64,000 nucleotides of DNA from Cupriavidus sp. P-10 (GTDB taxonomy: Bacteria > Pseudomonadota > Gammaproteobacteria > Burkholderiales > Burkholderiaceae). The translations under genes and the position numbers were made by a program. Below the pieces are notes generated by a model. It saw only the letters and a program-made list of their open reading frames with translations, made no database searches and was not told the DNA's origin. Each line of letters begins with the position of its first letter. Within the stretch, counting starts at the first letter, position 1. The stretch covers positions 1,364,001-1,428,000 of the forward strand of contig NZ_AP025172.1 of assembly GCF_003402535.2 (NCBI RefSeq), in the 5' to 3' direction. Of the stretch, positions 51,340 to 60,054 are shown piece after piece.

Positions 51340-53010
51340 ATGGCCATCATTCTGCACAAATCGAGGCTTCACCTATTCATTCAGAGCGGCTTTGTCGCAG
51401 TGGCGTATTTTGCAGGTGCAAAGCTCGGGCTTGCGTATGCAGTAGTGGGCGGTGCGGTGTCCCTGGTCTGGCCATCCAGCGGCATCGCCCTTGTTGCGTT
51501 GCTCACGATGGGCGCCGGCGTTGCCCCCGGAGTTGCCATTGGCTCGATGCTGGCCAACATGTCCGTGGGCGTGCCTGCGCATGTCGCCGCGGTCATCGGC
51601 GTCGGCGCCACGGTAGCCGCCTTAACGGCCACATGGTTGTTAAGGCGAGTCGCCGGTTTCCAAGTGTCGCTTGATCGCATCAGGGACGTACTGGCCTTGA
51701 CCGTGCTGGCTGGGACGCTTGGCACGGCACTGAGCGCCTGGATCGGTGCAACCGCCCTGCGGGCCGGAGGTATGCTGTCAGCCGCCGAATACGGCGCGGC
51801 CTTTCTGAAATGGTGGCTCGGCGACATGATGGGGGTGCTTGTCGTAGCGCCGCCGCTGCTCAACCTGCTCTCATATCCAAGTCCCCTGCGCTCGGCAATG
51901 CAAGCCGTGGAAGCGTGCGGACTGGCTGCGCTCATCCTCTGGGTGAGCTACCTGATCTTCGGTGCCCCGCAACTTGCCGGGCATGGTTACTATCCTGCGG
52001 CCATGGCGATCTTTCCGTTCGTTATCTGGGCCGCCCTGCGCTTCGATCATCTCGGCACCAGCCTCGCGACCTTGCTGGTCTCAATCATCGCCGTCCGGGG
52101 CACCACGGGCGGCACCGGCCCCTTCGCCGCGGCATCGCCGGTGGACAGCCTCGTGCGGTGGTGCGTGTTCACGAACGTGGTGGCGGTCACCGGACTGCTG
52201 CTGGTAGCGACACATGCCCAGCAGAAGCGCTTTCATCGGCTCCTGATGGCCTCCCACAAGGAACTCGAACGGCGCGTGCAAGCGCGAACCCAGGACCTGG
52301 AGCGAGCCAACAACGAACTGAAGCAGGAGATGGAAAGGCGCCGCCGGCTCGAGTCCGAACTGATCCGGATCGGCGATCACCAACAGCGGCTCATTGGCCG
52401 GGAACTGCATGACGGCCTCGGGCAGCACCTGACGAGTCTGGGCTTCTACTGCGCCACCGTGAGCCGGGAACTGCAGAAGCAGGGAAACCCGGCAGCCGCG
52501 GATGCGGCTACCGTTGTCGAGCTGGTGAAACAGGCTTCCCTTATGGCTCGCAGGATTGCCCATGGGCTGGATCCCGTCACCATGGAGTCCGGCGACCTGT
52601 CGGTGGCCCTGCAAGGCCTGGCAGAAACGACACGCTCACTGAACGGCATTGGCTGTACGCTTCGCATCGCGGCAGATGTGGACTTGCCGGATCCGGCGAT
52701 GCAGACCAACCTCTACCGCGCGGCACAGGAAGCCGTCAACAACGCCCTGAAGTACAGCCAGGGCAGCCATATCTGGATCGACCTGGAGCGCCAGGGCGAT
52801 GGCCAGACGCTTTCGATCAGCGACGACGGCGTGGGCATCGAGCCGGAGCAGATGGAACGGACTTCGGGACTGGGACTTCACAACCTGCGTCACCGGGCAA
52901 GTCTGCTGGACGGTTCATGCACCGTCACCCGCAATGCCATGGGTGGCACCACGGTTGCCATCAGCTATCCGACACCGCGGGGGGCCGGCCATGCCAGAGA
53001 TGCCAGCTAG
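51340..53010 (+). CDS. MASE1-domain sensor histidine kinase (NarL-system type)
   Basis: A 556-residue membrane kinase from this start. About eight helices form a MASE1 sensor (GFVAVAYFAGAKLGLAYAVV, GAVSLVWPSSGIALVALLTM, WWLGDMMGVLVVAPPLL), followed by a coiled coil (ASHKELERRVQARTQDLERA), the HisKA_3 site (IGRELHDGLGQHLTSLGFYC with the phospho-His) and the ATPase domain (AAQEAVNNALKYSQ; SDDGVGIEPEQ; GLGLHNLRHRASLL). It would phosphorylate the regulator whose gene overlaps its end by 20 bases. ATG 51340 fits the start of the MASE1 helices; 51297 or the TTG at about 51170 are alternatives, none with a clear ribosome site. Confidence 0.88.
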   Translation: MAIILHKSRLHLFIQSGFVAVAYFAGAKLGLAYAVVGGAVSLVWPSSGIALVALLTMGAGVAPGVAIGSMLANMSVGVPAHVAAVIGVGATVAALTATWLLRRVAGFQVSLDRIRDVLALTVLAGTLGTALSAWIGATALRAGGMLSAAEYGAAFLKWWLGDMMGVLVVAPPLLNLLSYPSPLRSAMQAVEACGLAALILWVSYLIFGAPQLAGHGYYPAAMAIFPFVIWAALRFDHLGTSLATLLVSIIAVRGTTGGTGPFAAASPVDSLVRWCVFTNVVAVTGLLLVATHAQQKRFHRLLMASHKELERRVQARTQDLERANNELKQEMERRRRLESELIRIGDHQQRLIGRELHDGLGQHLTSLGFYCATVSRELQKQGNPAAADAATVVELVKQASLMARRIAHGLDPVTMESGDLSVALQGLAETTRSLNGIGCTLRIAADVDLPDPAMQTNLYRAAQEAVNNALKYSQGSHIWIDLERQGDGQTLSISDDGVGIEPEQMERTSGLGLHNLRHRASLLDGSCTVTRNAMGGTTVAISYPTPRGAGHARDAS

Positions 53011-53671
53011 CGCTCGCCCTGCAACAAAGATCCTGATCGTCGATGACCACCCCATCATCCGGGAAGGATTGACCCATTTGCTGGAGCAAGAGGATCTGCA
53101 CGTCTGCTGCACGGCAGCCAGCACGGAAGAAGCCTTGGCGGCAATGGCCTGCACGCCTGACATGGCGATTGTGGATCTCAGCCTGCAGTCGGATTCCGGC
53201 CTGGATCTTATCAGGACGCTCCGGCAACATTACCCGGACCTGGCAATACTGGTCCTCAGCATGCATGACGAAGCCTTGTTTGCCGAACGCGCATTGCGCG
53301 CGGGAGCCAATGGCTATCTGATGAAACTCGAGGCTACAGAGCACGTTATGAGTGCCGTCCGCGAGGTACTGGCCGGCAATATCTACCTCAGCGCCGCGAT
53401 GCATGCCAGGCTTGCACGGGAGTTGGCGGCTCCCAGAAGCCATTCGGCAGGCTCGATTGCAAGTCTTTCTGAACGTGAATTCGAAGTGCTGCACCTGATT
53501 GGGCTCGGCTTCAGCACACGCGAGATTGCCGTGAAACTGAATCGAAGCGTCAAGACGATCGAGGCTCATCAAGCCAACATCAAGGAAAAGCTTGATATTT
53601 CAAGTGGCAAGGAGTTAATGCGTTTTGCGATTCAGTGGCTCGAGAGCGAGGGGAGTGTCAGATTTCGCTGA
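52991..53671 (+). CDS. NarL/FixJ-type response regulator
   Basis: A 226-residue regulator. Receiver: KILIVDDHPIIREGLTHLLE, phospho-accepting Asp in DMAIVDLSLQSDSG, Lys in GANGYLMKLEA. LuxR-type HTH: LSEREFEVLHLIGLGFSTRE and VKTIEAHQANIKEKL. Start at 52991 inside the kinase gene, overlapping it by 20 bases, so the pair is coupled. Likely targets include its own region and perhaps the palindrome at 51055; this is inferred from position. Confidence 0.93.
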   Translation: MPEMPASARPATKILIVDDHPIIREGLTHLLEQEDLHVCCTAASTEEALAAMACTPDMAIVDLSLQSDSGLDLIRTLRQHYPDLAILVLSMHDEALFAERALRAGANGYLMKLEATEHVMSAVREVLAGNIYLSAAMHARLARELAAPRSHSAGSIASLSEREFEVLHLIGLGFSTREIAVKLNRSVKTIEAHQANIKEKLDISSGKELMRFAIQWLESEGSVRFR

Positions 53672-53901
53672 CAGGCCGCGGGCGCATGGCGGACAAACGC
53701 CGTCTCGAAGCACGTACAAGCGGCATGGCCACAAGCCGACAGCATTTTCGGCACGGTGACGATTTCGGCATCGCCGACCGACAACCATACTACAGGCATA
53801 AGACAGGCATAAGCGGGCCACAGGGGGTATTGGCGCCCGGCCAGAACCCGACGCCCCAGATTCAGAAGCGACAAGCCCCGCGAATCAACCAGGGGAAAGC
53901 G

Positions 53902-54351
53902 ATGAGCGACGACCACCGGATCGGACATGCACAGCGCCTTGCAGCAATCGCCGCGGACATTCCTCTTGGCGCGCATCTGAAAACATACCGTCGTGGCTAT
54001 GTTCATCATGGTATTTATGCCGGCAACGGCGAAGTCGTGCACTATGCCGGCTTCAAAGGCTTTCTGCGTTGCGGCCCGGTAGAAAGGACGACTCTGGCCG
54101 ACTTTGCCGACGGCTGCGGCTTCCGCCTGGCGCGGGCCGCGCAAGCCAGGTACTCCGCCTCAGAGATCGTACGGCGGGCAAAGGCACGGCTGGGAGAAGA
54201 CGATTACCGCCTACTTACCAATAACTGCGAGCACTTCTGCACGTGGTGCCTGACTGGCGAAAGCCGCAGCGAGCAGGTGGAATCGCTGCTGAGTCACCCG
54301 TGGCGCGCGTTCCTGGCGATGGTCGAACGCACGGAAGGCTTCTCACACTAA
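53902..54351 (+). CDS. LRAT/NlpC-P60-superfamily acyltransferase-like protein
   Basis: A 149-residue protein with an LRAT domain. YRRGYVHHGIYAGNGEVVHY holds His36 and His47, and LTNNCEHFCTWCLTGE holds Cys109: the permuted thiol active site of LRAT proteins, which move acyl chains between lipids or cut peptides or lipids. No signal peptide is seen. AGGGGAAAGC precedes the ATG. It follows the response-regulator gene by 230 gene-free bases and may be part of its output or stand alone. Confidence 0.82.
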   Translation: MSDDHRIGHAQRLAAIAADIPLGAHLKTYRRGYVHHGIYAGNGEVVHYAGFKGFLRCGPVERTTLADFADGCGFRLARAAQARYSASEIVRRAKARLGEDDYRLLTNNCEHFCTWCLTGESRSEQVESLLSHPWRAFLAMVERTEGFSH

Positions 54352-54509
54352 ATCTGGCCGCAAACGCGACGACCTGGCTCACTGATGAAACGATGCCCCC
54401 TGGGGGTTTCCCGCGGCGTAGTCTCTGCTGGACACGATGGGCACGCGCAAGCTTTGCCGTCCACCGCCTCACACTCTTTGCGTGAAAAGCCCAGCGTCTG
54501 CGTGCCGTA

Positions 54510-54532
54510 GGCCGGCATTGCCGGCCCGTTTT
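54510..54532 (+). terminator. Terminator between the LRAT-domain and LysR genes
   Basis: GGCCGGC, three-base loop, GCCGGCC (54510-54526), then CGTTTTCTTTC on the plus strand. It lies 160 bases after the LRAT-domain stop and just before the convergent LysR end. Confidence 0.6.
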
Positions 54533-54535
54533 CTT

Positions 54536-55522
54536 TCAGCCTTCACGCGCACGCTTCGAGCGCCGACGTTCGGACTGGTGCAGCCGCTTGAGAATGCCGT
54601 CGAACGATTCCAGCTGCCGGTGGATCTCCTCCGGCCCGTTCTCAACCAGGAACGCGCGGAATGCCGACGCGACCGGCGGCAGCCGGACAGCCGGCAGGTG
54701 CGCCACATACCAGTCGCGCTCCACCGGGTTGCCTGAAAGCGGCAGCACATCGATCAGCCCCGCTTCAAACTCCAGCGTGCAGGCGTGCAACGACAGGAAC
54801 GCGATGCCCAGCCCCGCCGACACCATGCGCTTGATTGCCGCATTGCTGGACAGCTCCGATCCATGCGGCAAGCGCAGCCCCGCCTCGCGGAACAGGCGTT
54901 CGACGGTATCGCGCGTGCCAGAGCCACGCTCGCGGACCAGCAGGTTTTCCTCCAGCACATCGTGCAGCGTGATGTGCCGCCGTGCCATCAATCGGTGATC
55001 GGGTGAGGCAATGAAGGCCATCGGATGCTTGGCAAAGGCCACCGCATTGGTCCTGAGCTCGGAAGGCGGCCGACCGATGATGGCCAGGTCGATCTCGTGC
55101 ATCCCCAGCATACGCACGATCTCTTCCCGGTTGCCGACCCGGAGCACGATCTTCACCTCCGGGTGGCATTGGGTGAACGCCACCAGCATCTGGGGGAGCA
55201 AATACTCGGCGGTGGTGATCGCGCCGACGCGCAAGGTCCCGGCGATGCCGCCGCGCAAGGCAGCCACCTCCTCCACCGCGTCGCGCCATAGCTTGAGAAT
55301 CTGGCTCGCGTAGCCCGCCATCACCTCCCCCGCGGGCGTCATCAGCAAGCCGCGGCCGGAACGCTGCACCAGCGGTGTGCCCGTGGCTTCTTCAAGCAGC
55401 CGCAACTGCAGCGAAACCGTGGGCTGGGTCAGGTGCAATTCTTCGGCCGCCCGGGATACGCCGCCGAGGCGCGCGACCGCGTCGATCGCATTGAGCTGCC
55501 GGAAGGTGGTGGTCTTATGCAT
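54536..55522 (-). CDS. LysR-family regulator
   Basis: A 328-residue regulator. HTH: FRQLNAIDAVARLGGVSRAA, EELHLTQPTVSLQLRLLEEA. The substrate-binding half (LRVGAITTAEYLLPQMLVAF; VGNREEIVRMLGMHEIDLAI; LLVRERGSGTRDTVERLFRE) is like the CbbR/CysB-like group that senses sugar phosphates or organic acids. It is divergent from the HAD-like gene at 55650, 127 bases away, which it probably controls along with ndh. The effector is unknown. Confidence 0.88.
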   Translation of the reverse strand: MHKTTTFRQLNAIDAVARLGGVSRAAEELHLTQPTVSLQLRLLEEATGTPLVQRSGRGLLMTPAGEVMAGYASQILKLWRDAVEEVAALRGGIAGTLRVGAITTAEYLLPQMLVAFTQCHPEVKIVLRVGNREEIVRMLGMHEIDLAIIGRPPSELRTNAVAFAKHPMAFIASPDHRLMARRHITLHDVLEENLLVRERGSGTRDTVERLFREAGLRLPHGSELSSNAAIKRMVSAGLGIAFLSLHACTLEFEAGLIDVLPLSGNPVERDWYVAHLPAVRLPPVASAFRAFLVENGPEEIHRQLESFDGILKRLHQSERRRSKRAREG

Positions 55523-55649
55523 AGAAGAAAACCTATCGGTCGGATTTGTTTCTCAATTATTCAATATGAGTTTTCCCGCGTACAGTGCAAACGTCAAGAC
55601 ATTATTCCCCGCGCCCTTCGCGTTCTGCCAGACCATCCAGGAGTCCACC

Positions 55650-56315
55650 ATGTCGATCGAATTGCTGATTCTTTCCGCCGACCATGCGCTGTTCCAGACC
55701 AAAGCGCATCACGCGGCCGGCCTGGCAGCGGCCACCAGGGCCCGGTCGGAAGCGGCTCCCATCAGCGCCGATGGTGAAGACTTCTGCGCCGCATATCAGG
55801 AGGCATTCGTGCAGGCAAGTGCGGGGGCGAAACCATCTGTGCGCCGGCAGACCGAACAGCTGCTGCGCGAAGCCGAGCAAGCCGGCGCCAGGCTCGCCAT
55901 CGTGACCATGATGTCGTCACGCATGCTGAGCGCACTGCTTGACCGTTATGACCAGCAGGCCTGGGCCGATCGCTTTGCCGTGACGGCCACGGCGGATTCG
56001 CTTGGCCACGGCCGCGGCCACGCAGACCTGCTGCGGCTCGTGCTCCATGCGGTCGACGTTCCGGCCGACCGCGCGTTGTTCATCGGTGCGAATGCCAGTG
56101 AAGCCAATGCCGCGGCCGCGCTTGGCATGCCGCTGATGTGGCTGCACGACGGCCTGGCGCAGGCCTGTCGGCAGGACGCCGGCGCGACCCTCCTTTCCGA
56201 AGCGCCCAGCGCGTCGTGGCCGTCGTTCGCGGACGTGGAGATGCGCTTCACGCAAGGCGCACTGGCCCGGCCGTCGCGCTACTCGCCCCCAGGGACATTG
56301 GCCGCCACGGCATGA
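55650..56315 (+). CDS. HAD-like protein lacking the catalytic acids
   Basis: A 221-residue protein with the overall plan of the CbbY/Gph group of HAD phosphatases. Motif I, normally DxDG, here reads LLILSADHALFQT: the nucleophile Asp is Ser9, while Asp11 remains. Motif II is AIVTMMSS. Motif IV, normally GDSxxD, reads FIGANASEANAAAALGMPLM. So at least three catalytic acids are gone; it is likely a binding or regulatory pseudo-enzyme. CAGGAG precedes the ATG at 55650. It lies 37 bases before ndh and shares its direction; LysR-divergent layout recalls cbb-type loci, but no RuBisCO genes are seen. Confidence 0.75.
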   Translation: MSIELLILSADHALFQTKAHHAAGLAAATRARSEAAPISADGEDFCAAYQEAFVQASAGAKPSVRRQTEQLLREAEQAGARLAIVTMMSSRMLSALLDRYDQQAWADRFAVTATADSLGHGRGHADLLRLVLHAVDVPADRALFIGANASEANAAAALGMPLMWLHDGLAQACRQDAGATLLSEAPSASWPSFADVEMRFTQGALARPSRYSPPGTLAATA

Positions 56316-56352
56316 GCCGTCGCGGCACCAACGAAGCACAGAGAGGGATGGC

Positions 56353-57648
56353 ATGAAGACAATCGTCATTGCCGGCGGCGGCACCGCTGGCCTTCAACTG
56401 GCGGCCCGGCTGGGAAAGCAACTGGGCAAGCGCGGACTGGCGAACATCGTCCTGGTGGACCGCTACCGGACACACCTGTGGAAGCCGCTGCTGCACGAAG
56501 TCGCCGCGGGAAAGCTCGAGCCGTACGTCCACCACACCTCGTTCGCGCTGCAGGCGCGCCGCTACGGCTTCCGCTTCGTGCAAGGCGAGTTCACCGCATT
56601 GGATCGCGACAACCGCACACTGGCGATCATGACGTCCGGCAGCGATGGCGCCGCGCACTCGACCACGCTGGCCTATGACACCCTGGTGCTGGCGATCGGC
56701 GGGACCACGCAGTACTTTGGTGTCCCGGGGGCGAGCGAGCACGCGCTGGCGCTGGACAGCGTGGCAGGCGCCGAGTATGCGCGGACCCAGATCGTGGATG
56801 CGCTGCGCCGGGTGTCGTCGCAGGCGAACGCGGCCGACCGTCCCGCGCGGGCCCGTGTCGCCATTGTCGGCGCGGGCGCGACCGGGGTGCAGCTGGCCGC
56901 GCAGGTGCGGCAGATGTCGCGCGTGCTGAGCCAGTACGGCCTGCATTCGCTCGATCCGGACCGCGGCACCGAGGTACTGCTCGTCGAGGCTTCCGGGGAC
57001 ATTCTTCCCGGCATGGATCGTCGCCTCGCCGACAGGACGACAGCGGAGTTGCAGGCGCAGGGTATCCGGATCCTGCTGAACACGCGCGTCACCGAGGTCC
57101 GCCCCGACTGCCTGCATATTGCAGGCGCGGCGCCCGTTGCCGCGGACGTGACGGTGTGGACCGCCGGCGTCACCGTATCACCGGTGCTGTCGAACATCGG
57201 CCTGCAGGTGACCCGCAACGGGCGCGCTCGGGTAGGAGACACGCTCCAGACCCTGGAGGACGAACATATTTACGCCTTGGGCGATTGCGCGAGCTTCCGT
57301 CCGGCCGGGGAACAAGCCGAGCTGCCTACGACCGCGCAGGTCGCGCATCAGCAGGCAGTCTACCTGGCCCGCGCCTTGCCACGCGCGCTCGCTGGCAAGC
57401 CCGTAGCCAGGTTCATGTTTCGCGACCGGGGCTCGGTCATCTCGCTGGCCGACGATGTGGCGCTGTGCCATCTGCTCGCGCCCGGCGCCGGCGACGGATG
57501 GCAGGTGCAGGGGGCGCTGGCGAAGCTGTTGCACGGCGTCATCTACCGACGTCACGTGCTGGCGATCCAGGGCTTTGCGCGAGCCGCCGCGATGACGCTG
57601 TCCCAACGTCTGGAGCGGCTGCTGGGCGCTGGCTACCGCCTGGATTGA
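56353..57648 (+). CDS. ndh: Type II NADH:quinone oxidoreductase
   Basis: A 431-residue peripheral membrane flavoprotein that passes electrons from NADH to quinone without pumping protons. FAD site KTIVIAGGGTAGLQLAARLG; NADH site ARVAIVGAGATGVQLAAQVR; ALGDCASF and QVAHQQAVYLARAL are further FAD and quinone motifs. A C-terminal amphipathic stretch after KLLHGVIYRRHVLAIQG should dock on the membrane. A strong hairpin follows. It is probably in one operon with the HAD-like gene. Confidence 0.93.
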   Translation: MKTIVIAGGGTAGLQLAARLGKQLGKRGLANIVLVDRYRTHLWKPLLHEVAAGKLEPYVHHTSFALQARRYGFRFVQGEFTALDRDNRTLAIMTSGSDGAAHSTTLAYDTLVLAIGGTTQYFGVPGASEHALALDSVAGAEYARTQIVDALRRVSSQANAADRPARARVAIVGAGATGVQLAAQVRQMSRVLSQYGLHSLDPDRGTEVLLVEASGDILPGMDRRLADRTTAELQAQGIRILLNTRVTEVRPDCLHIAGAAPVAADVTVWTAGVTVSPVLSNIGLQVTRNGRARVGDTLQTLEDEHIYALGDCASFRPAGEQAELPTTAQVAHQQAVYLARALPRALAGKPVARFMFRDRGSVISLADDVALCHLLAPGAGDGWQVQGALAKLLHGVIYRRHVLAIQGFARAAAMTLSQRLERLLGAGYRLD

Positions 57649-57673
57649 AGACCCGCCTTGCCTGCAAGGCAGG

Positions 57674-57713
57674 CCAGCGCATGGCGAGCAGCATTTTTGC
57701 TGCTCGCCATGCG
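57674..57713 (+). terminator. 18-bp perfect hairpin after ndh
   Basis: AGCGCATGGCGAGCAGCA (57674-57691), a four-T loop, and the exact complement (57696-57713), starting 26 bases after the ndh stop. No T run follows the stem on the plus strand, but its length suggests termination or mRNA end protection. Confidence 0.65.
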
Positions 57714-57859
57714 CTATCGTGAGGTTTAGCCCGTCACTGCAGCAACTCGGGCAGCAACGCGACGACCCGGCTGCTGTCTTTCACCGCCTGTGACCTGGGC
57801 TTTGCCATGCACGGATCATGCTTGCGGATGACTCGTAATGCGCCGGTCGCCTCCTGATG

Positions 57860-58840
57860 TCAATCTACCTTCAGCAGGATCTTGCCAATGTGTGCGCCAG
57901 ATTCCATCAGCGCATGGGCTTTGGCCGCATCTTGCAGAGGAATCACCGAATGTATATGAGGTAAGCACCGGCCACGTTCCAGCGCGGGCCAGAAGGCGGT
58001 ACGCAGCCCCCGGATCAGGGCCGCCCTGCTTTCCGCTGTACGCGCGCGCAGTGTGGAGCCCATCACCCGAAGGCGCTTCAGCATGATTGGCTGCAGGTCA
58101 ATATTGACGACACTGCCTTCCAGGAAGGCGATCTGGACCAGCGCTCCCTCCAGCGCCAGGGCTCGCAGGTTCCTGCCTATATATTGGCCACCGACCATGT
58201 CAAGCACGATATCGACACCCTGCCCTGCCGTGGCAGCGTCGACGACCTCATTGAAATCCTCGGTGCGATAGTTGATGAGATGCTGTGCACCCAGGCGTCC
58301 GCAAACGTCCAGCTTCTCGCTCGACCCCGCTGTCGTAAGCACCTTGGCTCCGACCTCACTGGCTAGCTGGATGGCGGTTAGTCCGATTCCACTGCTACCA
58401 CCGTGAACAAGGACGGTCTTGCCGCTTTCCACAAGGCCAGTCGCAAAGAGATTTGCCCAAACGGTGATGTAGTTTTCCGGGAGCGCAGCTGCCTGGGCCA
58501 GGCTCAGCCCCTCAGGCACAGGCAGGCAATGGCGTGCATCCACCGTGCAGAATTCTGCGTAGCCTCCCCCATGCGTCAGCGCGCACACCTCATCGCCTAC
58601 CTTCCAGCCAGTCACGGTGCTGCCCACTTGCGCAACGACTCCCGAGACCTCCAGACCCAGGAATGGATTGGCAGAAGCCGGTGGTTGGTAAAGTCCCATG
58701 CGCTGTAAAACATCGGGCCGGTTGATCCCGGCGTAGGCGACACGGATCAGGACCTCGTGGTCTTGAACAACCGGAATCTCCCCTTCCCGCAATGTCAGGG
58801 AATCGGAGCCCGCCCCCGAGACATGGCTGATGTATTGCAT
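57860..58840 (-). CDS. NAD(P)H:quinone oxidoreductase, zeta-crystallin/PIG3 type
   Basis: A 326-residue medium-chain reductase without zinc ligands. LIRVAYAGINRPDVLQRMGL, PFLGLEVSGVVAQVGSTVTG, LPENYITVWANLFATGLVES and VLVHGGSSGIGLTAIQLASE (NADPH site) are typical of the PIG3 group, which reduce quinones by one or two electrons. GGAG lies ten bases before the ATG at 58840. Divergent from the VOC gene by 63 bases. Confidence 0.9.
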   Translation of the reverse strand: MQYISHVSGAGSDSLTLREGEIPVVQDHEVLIRVAYAGINRPDVLQRMGLYQPPASANPFLGLEVSGVVAQVGSTVTGWKVGDEVCALTHGGGYAEFCTVDARHCLPVPEGLSLAQAAALPENYITVWANLFATGLVESGKTVLVHGGSSGIGLTAIQLASEVGAKVLTTAGSSEKLDVCGRLGAQHLINYRTEDFNEVVDAATAGQGVDIVLDMVGGQYIGRNLRALALEGALVQIAFLEGSVVNIDLQPIMLKRLRVMGSTLRARTAESRAALIRGLRTAFWPALERGRCLPHIHSVIPLQDAAKAHALMESGAHIGKILLKVD

Positions 58841-58903
58841 CACAATCGATCTCCATTGAGATATATCATGCACCAATGACGATCGCTCACTAAGGAAGAC
58901 ACG

Positions 58904-59281
58904 ATGGAAGTCACTGGCATGAATCACTTCACTGTCCTGACAACGAATCTGGAATCCAGCGTGCAGTTCTACGCGCAGATCCTTGGGCTTTCGGTGGGAG
59001 CGCGCCCGGGGCTGTCGCTCGCTGGCGCATGGCTGTACTGCAACGGAGCACCGATCGTGCACCTGATCTCCAGCGAGACTTCGGCGTCCCCCTTTGGGGT
59101 GCTTGATCACATGGCTTTCAGTGCCCGCGACCTGCCGGGGTTTCAACAGCGCCTGCAATCGCTCGGCATCCCCTTCTCCCTCAGCCAGCAGACTGATACC
59201 GGCATCTGGCAACTCTTCTTTCGGGACCCGGATGGCGCGAAGATCGAGCTTGACTTCGCGCCATCGGAAATGACCGAGTAG
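58904..59281 (+). CDS. VOC-family (glyoxalase/dioxygenase-like) protein
   Basis: A 125-residue protein with two beta-alpha-beta-beta-beta units. MNHFTVLTTNLESSVQFYAQ with His and LFFRDPDGAKIELDF with Glu, plus LDHMAFSARD with His, give the usual metal ligands. Substrate unknown: lyase, dioxygenase or resistance roles are all possible. Divergent from the quinone oxidoreductase, convergent with the SDR gene. Confidence 0.85.
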   Translation: MEVTGMNHFTVLTTNLESSVQFYAQILGLSVGARPGLSLAGAWLYCNGAPIVHLISSETSASPFGVLDHMAFSARDLPGFQQRLQSLGIPFSLSQQTDTGIWQLFFRDPDGAKIELDFAPSEMTE

Positions 59282-59323
59282 GCAAGTTGGGTGTCGCCTC
59301 AACCGGACTTGGGATCTTCTGAA

Positions 59324-60022
59324 TCAGGCAATGCCGAACCCGCCATCAACCGGCAAGATGACACCGGTCACATAGGCTGCGTCGTCGGAGCACAGGAAGC
59401 GCGCCACGCGCGCCACATCGCGCGGCGTGCCCCACCGTTGCATCGGAATACGAGCCATGATCCCCGCACTGCGCTCCGGGTTGTCCAGCGCGCCCGCTGA
59501 CAATCGCGTGCGGATCCAGCCCGGCGCGACCGCATTTACGCGGACGCCTGCTGGTGCCAACGCTGCCGCGTAGGCGCGGGTCAGCCCGAGCACGCCGGCC
59601 TTGCTGGCCGTGTAGGCCGGATTGTTGGGCGAGCCGAAGTAGCTCCACATGGATGCCACGTTGACGACGGCGCCGCGTGCCGCGGCCAGGCGCTCCTCCA
59701 GCACGCTGATCATTGCCTGCGAACCGTTCAGGTTCACGTCGACCACCTTGCGGAATCCCTCCGGTGAGAACTCCTTGCGTTCGTGCAGGATAATGCCGGC
59801 TGCGTTGACCAGCACCGACACGGCATCCAGGTCCGCCGTGGCGTCGCGCATGGCGTCCACGGCAGTGACATCGCCGCGCCGGAATTCCAGCGCGCCCGGC
59901 AGGTCTTCGTCGGCGTCCATGCCCAGGCATACAACGCGCAGGCCGTCCTGTGCAAACACTTCGGCAATGGCGCGTCCGATTCCGGTTCCGCCGCCCGTTA
60001 CCACTGCAATCCGTTGACTCAT
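59324..60022 (-). CDS. Short-chain dehydrogenase/reductase
   Basis: A 232-residue SDR. Cofactor loop VVTGGGTGIGRAIAEVFAQ, NAAG motif (VLVNAAGIILHE), catalytic Ser in VVNVASMWSYFG, Tyr and Lys in PAYTASKAGVLGLTRAYAA. It should oxidise or reduce a hydroxyl or keto group with NAD(P). It follows livF by 32 bases and is likely the last gene of the liv operon, so its substrate may be related to what that system imports. Confidence 0.93.
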   Translation of the reverse strand: MSQRIAVVTGGGTGIGRAIAEVFAQDGLRVVCLGMDADEDLPGALEFRRGDVTAVDAMRDATADLDAVSVLVNAAGIILHERKEFSPEGFRKVVDVNLNGSQAMISVLEERLAAARGAVVNVASMWSYFGSPNNPAYTASKAGVLGLTRAYAAALAPAGVRVNAVAPGWIRTRLSAGALDNPERSAGIMARIPMQRWGTPRDVARVARFLCSDDAAYVTGVILPVDGGFGIA

Positions 60023-60054
60023 ACTGCCTCACTCCCTGTTGAAGAAACGGGGCG

